Source: Quercus robur (taxonomy: Eukaryota > Streptophyta > Magnoliopsida > Fagales > Fagaceae). From it: DNA of 64,000 nucleotides. The stretch covers positions 3,038,001 to 3,102,000 of the forward strand of contig NC_065536.1 in assembly GCF_932294415.1 (NCBI RefSeq), in the 5' to 3' direction. Of the stretch, positions 49,841-60,300 are shown in pieces. A program made the translations under genes and the position numbers. The notes under the pieces were generated by a model, which worked only from the letters and a program-made list of their open reading frames with translations, had not been told where the DNA came from and searched no databases. Every line of letters begins with the position of its first letter. The stretch's first letter is position 1.

Positions 49841-51010
49841 CCCATAAGGTTTCACAGAAAACAATCTGTCCTTGTACTTGGTAAGAATTCATGGAACCAT
49901 TTCTGAAATATTTTTGAGTTATCTAGGTCAGCACTTGCAGAGTAGAGTAGATTGCAGCATCTCCAGCCTAAATCTAGGGAAATGATGTTTCATTGAAGTT
50001 TAAGCTATTAATGGAGAAGCCCTTCTTAGATCATTCAACAAAATTAGTATGGTATTAATAAAGAATACTGTTGTATTGAAATGCTATTTTGTTCATGGAA
50101 TAACTTCAATCAAAAGCTCACAGTGTACACTTGTCCTTTGCCAAGCAAACTAGAGCAACAAATTTCCTGTCAATGGTGCTGGCGGCAACAGCTAATATCC
50201 AAGGTGCATACTTGGAGAGGCTTAATGGCTGAGCCCCTTAGTTTCCAGTCAAACTTGAGGTCAAGATGCCTTTTCTCATGGCCTGGAAAGAAGCAGAGTG
50301 GCTGGTAGATACCAAGGGACATAGAAATAATGTCAATTCTATCAGCTACTGCATCTTTGCCAAGATGTTTGCCAAGGAACATCCAAATGACCTGCAAGCT
50401 TTCAACACTTCAATTTTTGCACCAGGAACGCCACCTTCTACAATTCCTTCATCCAAATAATCTTGCTTTGATTTTAAAATTCCTGTGAGTAGCTAAATGT
50501 GATTAAAGCTTAAAAGATGAATGCTATTGACAGTTTTATGTATGTATCTCAAATTATGTAATAGTTACCAATGTCTGTTGCCCCAAAAGTTTGTAAGACA
50601 ATCACTTATGATTCTGAGTCCAAGTATGGAAAAATTTTCAAAATATATTGACTCATCTTTATTTTTTGTCAATTTGGATTGCATCCTTTTTTATTTGTTG
50701 GCTGAGGTTCTCTCCCATTAATACAACTCCACAACAGTATCTCTGGTTAACAATTTTTGCTGTTGACAATTGGTCACTAACATGACCAATTTTATTTTTA
50801 CTTTGAAATTTTCTCAATCTCATTTGTTCTTATTCATGTAATGACTAATGGTGTTTCGACCCATGACAATGCTGACATAAGTATTGGCTAGAAAGTGAGT
50901 TCACTTGTTGCTGGTGATTTCAAATTGGTGCCTTGGCATTTACCCTTCCATTTTACTAGGTGGAGAGCTGAGCTCTTCATCATTGAAGCTATTAGATTCT
51001 TGCTCGAATA
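49841..51010 (-). pseudogene. Subtilisin-like protease pseudogene (copy 4, most complete)
   Basis: Four pieces lie in the right order on the minus strand. About 51010-50890 has VKWKGKCQGTN. About 50460-50320 has DAVADRIDIISMSLG. About 50290-50110 has AMRKGILTSSLTGN, a stop, then LSKYAPWILAVAASTIDRKF, which holds the oxyanion-loop asparagine position and the following APW-SVAAST block. About 49990-49841 has AGDAA and SYQVQGQIVFCE. These are signature blocks of plant cucumisin-type subtilases. Frameshifts separate the blocks, and the catalytic Ser region (GTSMSCPH type) was not found, so it is dead. It supports the same assignment for the shorter copies at 12440 and 29495. Confidence 0.78.
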
Positions 51011-52454
51011 CTGCAACACAAGATGTGAAAAACAAAAAACTTCAAATTATAGCATTTGCTTGGTTATTTCTGCAACACATTTCGATTGCTTTTAGCACAC
51101 AAACAGTACTAAAACTCCAATCTTTGCCGCCTGTTTGACTGACACTCACCTGAGAACTTTGCAACTTCTTCATTTAGCCGCACATCCTATTTAAGCTCTT
51201 CCCATAAACTATAGATTAGCGACTCTTTGGCCATTGAAGTACTACAATTTGGAATAGGCACATGCTTGAGATAATTCAAAAGGTAAAGCCTGTTATGGCA
51301 AGGGCTTTTTATCTTTGGATTGAACTATCTTGGGAAAACTCCAATTGAGACCTTAATATAACATATATGGGCATCACTTACAGCCAAGTGTTAATCCTCC
51401 ATGTGATTATATAACTATAAAAACTAAAACCATGATGCACGGGGACCACTTAGTTTTAGAATGTTTTTGGATTGTTTATTTGCCATGGCAGTATTTAGGG
51501 AAACCATAATAAAGAGGCCTCCATTTATAGATTACTACTTAACTGACTTTCATAATAGTTAAAGGATTTTCTTAACGCGTGTGCTTGTACACTTTTTATT
51601 TATTTATTTTTTTTTTTATAGATACAAGATAGAATTTTTACTCTAACCTAATCTAAGTGTATATGTGTCAAGCTCTCTCCTAGAGACTTGAACCCTGACC
51701 CTTGCCCCCCACATCCCACAAGCACTTATACTTATGGAATGACCATCACATCAAGAGTGTGCAGTGGTGTGCTTGTACACTTATTAAAAAAAAAAAGTGT
51801 AAATGTATCCTACCTACATGCATTTAGTGGTGGAGCCAAAAATGTTTTCCGGGGCCAAACTAAATGTAATAAAGTTCTTAAAAAAAAAAAAAAAAAGCTC
51901 TAACTCCACAAAATTGTGCTCTACATTCTTTCTTGATACTAAAAGGATTTTGAACTCTTTTTTTGTTTACACAGTTAAACCATCACTCAAAAATTTATTG
52001 TTTATAGTCCTAACTTCTATATTGAGCAGTAACATCTAAATCTTAAACAAATTTTCTTTTAAAATATACAATAATTGTGAATAGTTTCCTCACACTACAA
52101 AAAAAAGGGTCTATAGCCACATTTCAAAAATAAATGTAAACAATAAACTGTATAATGTATACCGTCAAAAAAAAAAAAAAAAAAAAAAAAAACCAAGCAA
52201 TTTATAAAAATACCTCCATGTAATAAGTATACAAGCCAATCACTAATGTCAAAATTGAATATATAGAAAAAAGAAAAGAAAAGAATAACTTAATATAAAA
52301 TAAAATAGTAGAAGCTAATGGTTACTATTGTAACAAAAAAGTCTAGAACCACAAAATTTTTCACAATTTCTTATCACAACGTAGCATAGTAGTGATGAAA
52401 AAATAGTGATTCTAATTTGTGAAATAATAGTTAACCATTCATATATATATATAT
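51011..52454. repeat. Duplicated intergenic spacer (partner 30191-31780)
   Basis: Colinear with copy 3 up to the TE2 insertion at 52455. Contains an extra segment near 51590-51770 and A runs at about 51880 and 52168-52191. It lacks the MITE present in copy 3. Confidence 0.8.
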
Positions 52455-53024
52455 TGATGACGTCGAAAATTGTCACCAATGGGTCACACCGTACTCGCGT
52501 CTCGAATCGAACCTGCACGACAAGAACAATCGACGGACGTCCTTCAAAGAGCACCGGTGTGGTGCCGGCCAAAGGTTCTCCGACGGTCGAGTTAGAATTG
52601 TTCTGTTTTACTTAGAGCGTTAGAGAGGGTCAGTTAAAGCGTACCTCGATTACTGTGGGTATTAGACCTTTTATAGTGATAGAGGGTTGACTTTTCCTTT
52701 TTGGTTTTCACATCTTTTCAATGTGGGACTCTAGTCCCAATTCTTCTAAGCGTGGTGAGCAAGGATTCCCGTTTCCGGATCATGGGCCCTTATTGGGCCA
52801 GTCAGCGATGGGCCTTCAAAGCGCGTGGGATAGCCCTTGCACAGGCCCAACAGTCCCAACCCGTCAGGCCCGTTCAGGTGAGCCCTTCAAGAACGGCCGT
52901 CAGGCCCGTTCAGGAGGGCCCGTCAATCAGGGCCGTCATGCCCGTTCAGGTGGGCCCGTCAAGAAGGGCCGTCATGTCCGTCCAGGTGGGCCCGTCATGT
53001 ATTCCGCATTTCTAACCGTCTTCA
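52455..53024 (-). repeat. TE2 LTR (3' LTR in element orientation)
   Basis: 570 bases, TGATGACGTCG to ACCGTCTTCA on the plus strand. Contains four tandem units of about 33-36 bases (GGCCGTCATGCCCGTTCAGG type) at about 52862-52998. Confidence 0.95.
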
Positions 53025-53042
53025 GTTGCCCCCTTCACCCCA
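53025..53042 (-). other. TE2 polypurine tract
   Basis: On the minus strand GGGGTGAAGGGGGCAAC directly precedes the LTR, as expected for second-strand priming. Confidence 0.8.
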
Positions 53043-53264
53043 ATGGTCCGTCAGTTTTTAGGATACAGGATCAATGGGGTGACGATCCGAAAGTGATGGT
53101 ATGACGGGTATTTTTACGACGGAAGGAGACTCATGTGACGGGGAGTTTAAAGTTGTCATAACGGGTGTGACGGATCAACACAAGATAGGATGACGGTTCA
53201 AATGAGGAGTCCGTCGATTACACCAATTACAAACAGGCTGTACGAAGGTAATTAATGCCGATGA

Positions 53265-53340
53265 CACGTGTTGCAAGCTGATTGGACCTTGTCTCGGATC
53301 GAAGCGACGCTTCGACTTCCGTGCATCTCTCTTATAAATA
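53265..53340 (+). promoter_or_regulatory. Promoter of the TE2 antisense gene (G-box, TATA)
   Basis: CACGTG (53265-53270, in GACACGTGTTG) lies about 63 bases upstream of TATAAATA (53333-53340) on the plus strand. A pyrimidine-rich leader and a 5'-UTR intron (53496-53602, GTAAGT...GTGTAG) follow before the ATG at 53606. The arrangement looks like an ordinary plant pol II promoter and is separate from the LTR. Confidence 0.65.
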
Positions 53341-53605
53341 ATGGAGAGATCCCTCTCATTTCTTCAGATTCAGTAGAAATCAAGCTGTCAGAGCTCACCC
53401 GTCACCCTTGTCAGAGCGCACCCGTCGTAATTTTCTGATCCGTTCATTTACCTTAGTCGTCAACGCCGTCCTTCGTCACTTTGTTGGCAAAACTGGTAAG
53501 TGCTCTTCTTAAAACTCATACTTGTTTTAATTTTCCTTACAATCCACATCCGTTATAGACACATAGACCGTCAGAGTCTTAGGCTCTTGTCATTTCGTGT
53601 AGGAA

Positions 53606-54439
53606 ATGTCTAGTGCGTCGAGTAATCAGTCAGTTATTCGTGACGGGGTGGATTACGAGGAAGTATATCCGTCCAGTCAACGAGAACAAGGTAGTCCAGA
53701 TGATAGTAGTCCGTCCACATCTTCCTCGTCCTCAACATATGAGGATCTGGAGGTGGTTGATCCAGACGAGGGACCTGGTGTTGGTGAGGATCAAGTTGTC
53801 AGATCCGTCATTGGTGCTGATGGGCTTAGGAAGTTCGTCATGCTACCAGAGTGGACGGTGAATTTCTTCACGTCCGTTATCAAGGAAAAGCACTTTAAGA
53901 CATTTAGAGATAATTACCAAATTCCAGAGAATGTTACGATCCGTCTACCCTACAAATCAGAGAGGTGTTACTATGACGGGGTAGAGGGAGTCGGGGTGTA
54001 TGAGCAAATGTTGAAGGCCGGACTTAGATTTCCATTGAGTTCGCTTCACCGTTTGCTCCTCCGTCAGCTGGGGTTATCTGTGAACCAGATTTCCCCTAAC
54101 GCTTGGAGAGTTTTTATAGCGATGGAGGTACTGTACGGTGCCATGTCCAACGGAGAAAGGAGGCTGACGGTTAGGGAGTTTTTCCACTACTACCGTCCGG
54201 ACGAGATTGACAAATCCAGGGGGATTTATAGCTTCGTCCCTAGGAGTCCGTTGCTGAAAGTCATCTATGATACGCCGGACTCAAATAGGGATTGGAAGAG
54301 TCGGTTTTTCTTCCTAGAAGGCGACGGTTGGATGGGTCGTCCTGGGGAGACAGATTTCATGCCCGTCGACACTACTTGGGGCATATTGGATCCGTCTAGT
54401 ATGGACTATCCTCCAAACTCTAACATTACTAAGTTTCCT

Positions 54440-54478
<39 letters not shown>

Positions 54479-55822
54479 AATATAATCTAACCGTCCTCTT
54501 TCTTCTTTTGCAGTTAGACGACGGCCCCAAATTGACCTTGAGGAGTTTGTTTTCATTGAGAAAATCCTTAAAAGGACCAAGCCGGAGGAAAGGACTTGGG
54601 CGAAGCTGGTAACACTAAATACCATTCACTGGTATTGCGACGGACCGGAACCTACAGCGGCTGCCGTCAAGTACGAAACACAGATAAGGAGACGTAAGTT
54701 CGTCACCCTTTAGTTAAAGAAATTGTGCATCTTATTTTTTGTTAATTAACTCCCCCGTCCACATTTCAGAGATGGACGATGCTAAGAGAAGAGCCTTGAT
54801 TCGGTCAAAGGCTGCAAAGAAGACTGCTGACGACACTCCTCCTGCGACGGGCCCAAGCAATCCGTCTGCTAAGCGGAAGACTCAGCCCAAAGCGGACCGT
54901 CAGGCCAAGAAGGCCAAAGTGTCTTTAGAACCCGTCGTGGGACTCATGGCGGAGCCTCCGAAGACGGTCACTCCAACCAAACACGGGGTTGGCAAGGGTT
55001 TGATGAAAGGCCCGTCGAAGGTTGACGAGAAGCCGCCCGTCCTTCTTCGAGAGGATTCTAAGCATGCCTTAGAACAGATTTCCTCCATCATCTCGGCGGA
55101 GGATTATGAAGACTTAGGCAACCACTCGACGGAGGCCATGGGGGAGTCGGGCCTGTTTGCCATTACACAGGTAAGATAGTCCGTCTACTACCCAAATACA
55201 ACTTAAATCATCTGTCGAAAGTTTGTTTTACAACTGTGTTGTTATTTTTCAGGCAATGGTCATGATGAAGGGGCTGATGGGACGGTGCCTCAGCCAAGAG
55301 ACGGCCTTGGATCGTGTACGGGCCAAGGCGGAGAAGACGGAGGAAGAACTCCTTCAAATGCGAAACTGGATACCCAAAATAGAGAAAAAGCTTGAGCTGT
55401 CGGAGAAGGCAAGGAAGAGCCTTGAACAGACGACGGAGGAGGCAAAGAAGGCTCTAGAGAGCAAGGACAAAGAGATAGCCGAGCTGAAAAACGAAGTCCG
55501 TCAAGCTAAGGACGCGGCGGTCCGTGAATACCGTGACTCCGACGCCTTAATCACTGAGCTGGGCGACTCTTTCCATCAGGGCTTCATGGATGCCCTCCGT
55601 CAAGTCAGGCAAGCTTATCCAGACGTGGACCCTTCCAAGTTCAAAGTTGAAGACCCGGTCCAGTCATCCGTCGTGCCTGTTGCCTCCGAGGATACAGACG
55701 ACCTCTTTGATGTCGACGACGCAGTTGTTGACGGGGCATCTGCCCCAGCAAAAGTTGACCAAGTTGAGCCTGACACGGAGACGGTTCCACAGCCCGTCGA
55801 TAATGCGGACAAGGCTCAGTAG
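53606..55822 (+). CDS. Antisense spliced gene of TE2 (aORF, predicted 657 aa)
   Basis: Four exons join in frame: 53606-54432, 54518-54693, 54770-55170 and 55253-55822, 1,974 bases in all, ending TAG. Donors are GT and acceptors AG; intron 1 holds a 38-base T run. Residues 1-60 are acidic and Ser-rich. Residues about 78-275 (LPEWTVNFFTSVI, LHRLLLRQLGLSVNQISPNAW, VREFFHYYRPDE) resemble the plant 'putative gypsy-type transposon' domain (PF04195 as I remember it). Residues 368-385 (AKRKTQPK...AKKAKV) look like a nuclear localisation signal. Residues about 480-575 are a heptad-rich coiled coil (AEKTEEELLQM...KSLEQTTEEAKKALE). The tail is acidic. It lies opposite to gag-pol between integrase and the 3' LTR, the place where Tat elements such as Retand are known to carry an antisense ORF. 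The function of these proteins is unknown. The splice model is mine and rests on frame and signals. Confidence 0.8.
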
Positions 55823-56149
55823 AAGGATTTTTATTTTTATTTTATTATTTTTCTTTTTGGAACAATTCTCATCCGTTGTTGATGATGTGTAAACATTGCC
55901 GTTTAATGGCCCATTTTGTTAAATGAATCCGTGCACTTTATTTTATATGTTTTGAATTTTGTCGTTGCTTGACCTGTTTACATCCGCTCGCGTTTAAGTA
56001 CGTTTTTTGATCTTAGAAACTTATTCTTTGCAAAACCTGTGGAATACTCCGTCCACCTTGTTGGTACTACTTTGTTATCTAAGATAATTAGTCCGTCTTC
56101 TTTGCTTCATCTTATTTCCGTCCACGTTGCGGACGATCCGTCCAACCTG

Positions 56150-57110
56150 TGAACTTTAAGTGGTCATTTTGTGGACTAAGTTATCCTCATTTAGTGTAGT
56201 CCGTCCACCTTGTGGTGATCGTCCTTGTAGGATGACCCGTCCATCTTGTGGACTTAATGTGGACTTGAAGTGGTCGTCCATGCAGGATGATCTGTCCATC
56301 TTGTGGACATAAAACGATCGTCCTTGCAGGACGGTCCGTCCATCTTGTGGACTTATATTTTGTCCGTCCATATTGTGGACTTAGGACTATCGTCCCTGTA
56401 GGACGATCCGTCCATCTTGTGGACTTAGGGTGATCGTCCCTGTAGGAATATCCGTCCATCTTGTGGACTTAAGGTTATCATTCCAGTAGGATGATCCATC
56501 CACCTTGCGGACTTAGGGTGATCGTCCACGTAGGACGATCCGTCCATCTTGTGGACTTCATAGTTTATCCGTCCATCTTGTGGACTTGAGGTTATCATCC
56601 TGTAGGATGATCCGTCCACCTTGCGGACTTAGGGTGATCGTCCACGTAGGATGATCCGTCCATCTTGTGGACTTCATAGTTTATCCGTCCATCTTGTGGA
56701 CTTAAGGTTATCATTCCTGTTGGATGATCCGTCCACCTTGTGGGCTTAGGGTGATCGTCCACGTAGGACGATCCGTCCATCTTGTGGACTTCATAGTTTA
56801 TCCGTCCATCTTGTGGACTTAAGGTTATCCTCCCTGTTGGATGATCCGTCCACCTTGTGGACTTCATATTGTATCCGTCCATCTTGTGGACTTAGGGTGA
56901 TCGTCCACCTATTGGATGATCCGTCCACCTTGTGGACTTGGGGTGATCGTCCATGTAGGACGATCCGTCCATCTTATGGACTTCATAGTGCATCCGTCCA
57001 TCTTGTGAACTTTATTTTCTGCTTGTCCATCTGGTGGACTTATGGTCGTCACCCCCTGTAGGATGATCCGTCCACCTTGTGGACTTCATTTTGTTTCCGT
57101 TAACTTTGTG
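56150..57110. repeat. TE2 minisatellite with higher-order structure
   Basis: About 1 kb built from units of the form GATCCGTCCATCTTGTGGAC plus a variable 15-25 base spacer (TTAGGGTGATCGTCCACGTA, TTCATAGTTTATCC, TTAAGGTTATCATTCC). From about 56440 to 56870 three spacer types alternate to give a period of about 117 bases. It separates the 3' ends of the convergent pol and antisense genes. Short open frames in it are repeat artefacts. Such 3' arrays are known in Tat-lineage elements and can seed satellites. Confidence 0.93.
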
Positions 57111-57306
57111 GACAATTGCAATGACATACATTCAAGTAGAAGATCAAAATTGCATCTGACTATAGAAATGCGTAAAGGAAAAGTGCCTGCCCCCTTGGGC
57201 TTAAAAAAGGCACGACAATATTGTAGCAAAAATATAGTTATACAATTGAAAGAAAAGTTAATAGTGCCAAAAAGTCTTAAAAGAAAAACTGGTTGTCGTG
57301 TCGCTA

Positions 57307-60300
57307 TCACTGGTAGTATTTCCTCAAGTGCTCGGCATTCCACGGATGTGGTAGCTTTTCTCCGTCTATTGTCTCCAGGTGGTATGTCCCTTTCCTTTTC
57401 CACGACGTAACTCTGTAGGGTCCTTCCCAGTTGGGGCCTAGTTTTCCCTGTGTAGGGTCTCTAGTTGTACCCATGACCCTCCTGAGTACGAGGTCTCCTG
57501 CTTGGAAGCTTCTTTGTCGGACCCGGGAATTGAAATGTCTGGACATGCGATCCTGGTATCTAGCGATCCTCTGTTCTGCTGCCGACCTGACTTCATCTAT
57601 AAGGTCCAGCTGTAGCCTCATGGATTTGTCATTCCTTTCCTCGTCGTGGTTGTGAACCCTGTAGCTTGTGAGCCCAACTTCCTCTGGGATGACTGCCTCG
57701 CTCCCGTATGTCAGTCGAAACGGTGTCTCTCCTGTCGGAGTCCTCGCCGTTGTCCTATATGCCCACAGTATGCTTGGCAGTTCTTCTGGCCATATGCCCT
57801 TTGCCCCCTCAAGCCGAGTCTTGATAATCTTTAGCAGGGATCGGTTTGTGACCTCAACCTGACCGTTAGCCTGAGGATGGGCGGGGGACGAGTAGTGGTT
57901 TTTTATTCCTAGCTGTGAGCAGAAATCACGGAAGGGGCCGTTATCGAACTGCCTCCCGTTATCTGAGACAAGGACTCTAGGAATACCAAACCTGCATACT
58001 ATGTTCCGCCAGACAAAACTTCTAATGTTCTTTTCTGTAATGGTGGCCAAGGCTTCCGCTTCTACCCATTTCGTGAAGTAGTCAATGCCCACTACCAAGA
58101 ACTTTAGCTGCCTTATCGCCGTTGGGAAAGGTCCCATGATGTCCAGTCCCCACTGAGCGAACGGCCATGGAGCCGTTATGGGGGTTAGCTCTTCAGCTGG
58201 CTGTCCGATAAAATTGCTGAACCTCTGGCATTTGTCGCATCTTTTAACGTAGGACTCAGCATCCTTTTGCATGGTCGGCCAGTAATACCCAGCTCGTAAC
58301 AGTTTGTGCACCAACGACCGCGATCCAGAATGATTCCCGCATATTCCTTCGTGTACTTCCCTCATCACGTAGTCTGCCTCTTCAACCCCGAGACATCTCA
58401 GGTAAGGACGGGAGAAACCTCTCTTGTAAAGAATGTCTTTTATCAAGACGAACCTTGCCGCTCGGACTTTTAACTTTCTCGCTGCCTCCTTCTCTTCAGG
58501 CAATACCCCGTCCTTTAGGTATGAAGTTATCTGCGTAGTCCAGTTTCTTTCGGAGCGTATCTCCTGCATGTTGTCGAGATCTATTAGCGGAAAGATTTGA
58601 ACAAAGGAAAGCACATTACCCGGTGTTATCATATGTTCTGCTGAAGCGGCTTTGGCTAGCCGATCAGCGGGCTCATTGTCTCCCCTGGGGATCTGGACGA
58701 ATATTGCTTTTAGCCCGTCGACTCTAGCCCTCACTTGATCAAGATATCTCTTCAACCTTTCCCCTTTGCATTCATAATCTCCGTTTACTTGATTGGTCAC
58801 GACTTGGGAGTCGCAATGCATGACCACACTTTCAGCTCCGGCGGCTTTGGCTAGGTCGAGTCCTGCTGCTACCGCTTCGTATTCTGATTCATTGTTGGTA
58901 ATGGGGAAGTCGAGACGGACCATAGATTCAATCTCGTCTCCTTCAGGTGACAGCAATACTATGCCGGCTCCTCCAACTCGCTTATTGGATGATCCGTCGG
59001 TGTAGATGTTCCACTGGGGGGGTTCTTCTGCCCCCTTGTCCGCGTCATGCGTAAACTCTGCTATGAAGTCGGCTACAGCTTGTCCTTTAATGGCCACACG
59101 TGGACGGTATTTGATGTCAAACTCACTCAATTCTATTGCCCACAGCGTCAGTCGACCTGCGGCCTCAGGATTACTTAGTGCCCTTCGCAAGGGCTTGTCG
59201 GTCATTACGTTCACGGTATGGGCTTGAAAGTAGGGCTTGAGCTTGCGAGCCGCCGTGACCAACGCAAAAGCGAGTTTTTCCATAGGTTGGTATCTTTCCT
59301 CGGCACCGCGGAGCGCCCGGCTGGCGTAGTACACGGGCTTCTGTGCCCTGTCCTCCTCTCTGATTAAGGCCGCGCTGACGGCCACAGTGGAGACGGCCAA
59401 ATAGAGGAAGAGCTCTTCACCTGGTTGCGAGGGGCTCAGTAGAGGTGGTGAAGATAGATAGGTTTTTAACTCCTCGAATGCTCGTTGACACTCGTCCGTC
59501 CACTCGAATGACTTTTTCAATGTTCGGAAGAAAGGTAAACATTTGTCCGTCGCTCTCGACACGAATCTATTCAATGCCGCTACCTTGCCGTTAAGGCTCT
59601 GTACTTCCTTCACGTTTCTCGGGGGGGCCATCTCCATTATGGCTCGGATTTTGTCCGGGTTAGCTTCAATCCCCCTTTGAGATACCATGAATCCTAGGAA
59701 TTTTCCTGCCGTTACACCAAACGCGCACTTTCCTGGATTGAGCTTCATGTTGTAGGATCGAAGTGTGCCGAATGTTTCCTTGAGATCTTCCAAGTGGTCT
59801 TCCTCCTTCCGGCTCTTCACCAGCATGTCGTCGACATAAACTTGGACATTCCTCCCGATTTGCTGTGCGAACATCTTGTTCATTAGTCTCTGGTATGTTG
59901 CCCCTGCATTCTTCAGACCGAATGGCATTACTTTGTAACAGAAGAGACCTTGACTGGTTACAAACGAAGTCTTCTCCTGGTCGTCCTCGTGCATGCGGAT
60001 CTGGTTATAACCCGAGAAAGCATCCATGAAGCTTAGCAATTGGTGTTGAGCCGTCGAGTCCACTAGGATGTCGACCCTTGGAAGGGGATAGCTATCTTTG
60101 GGGCATGCTTTGTTAAGATCGGTGAAGTCCACGCACATCCGCCATTTGCCACTCGTTTTCTTCACCATTACCACATTCGCCAGCCAATCGGGGTAGTAGA
60201 CTTCCCTGATGAAGCTTGCATCTTGGAGTTTGCGGACCTCTTCCGCTATTGCTTGGTCTCGTTCCGGGGCGAATACTCTCTTCTTTTGTCGGACGGGTGG

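Noticed and set aside
54314..54625. 103-codon minus-strand frame over the first intron of the TE2 antisense gene
   Set aside because: Contains a lysine run from the poly(T) tract and opposes a well-supported exon-intron model.
56156..57061. Several frames with repeated DGSSYVDDHPK or LVDDPSTLWT phrases
   Set aside because: Products of the TE2 minisatellite on both strands, not genes.
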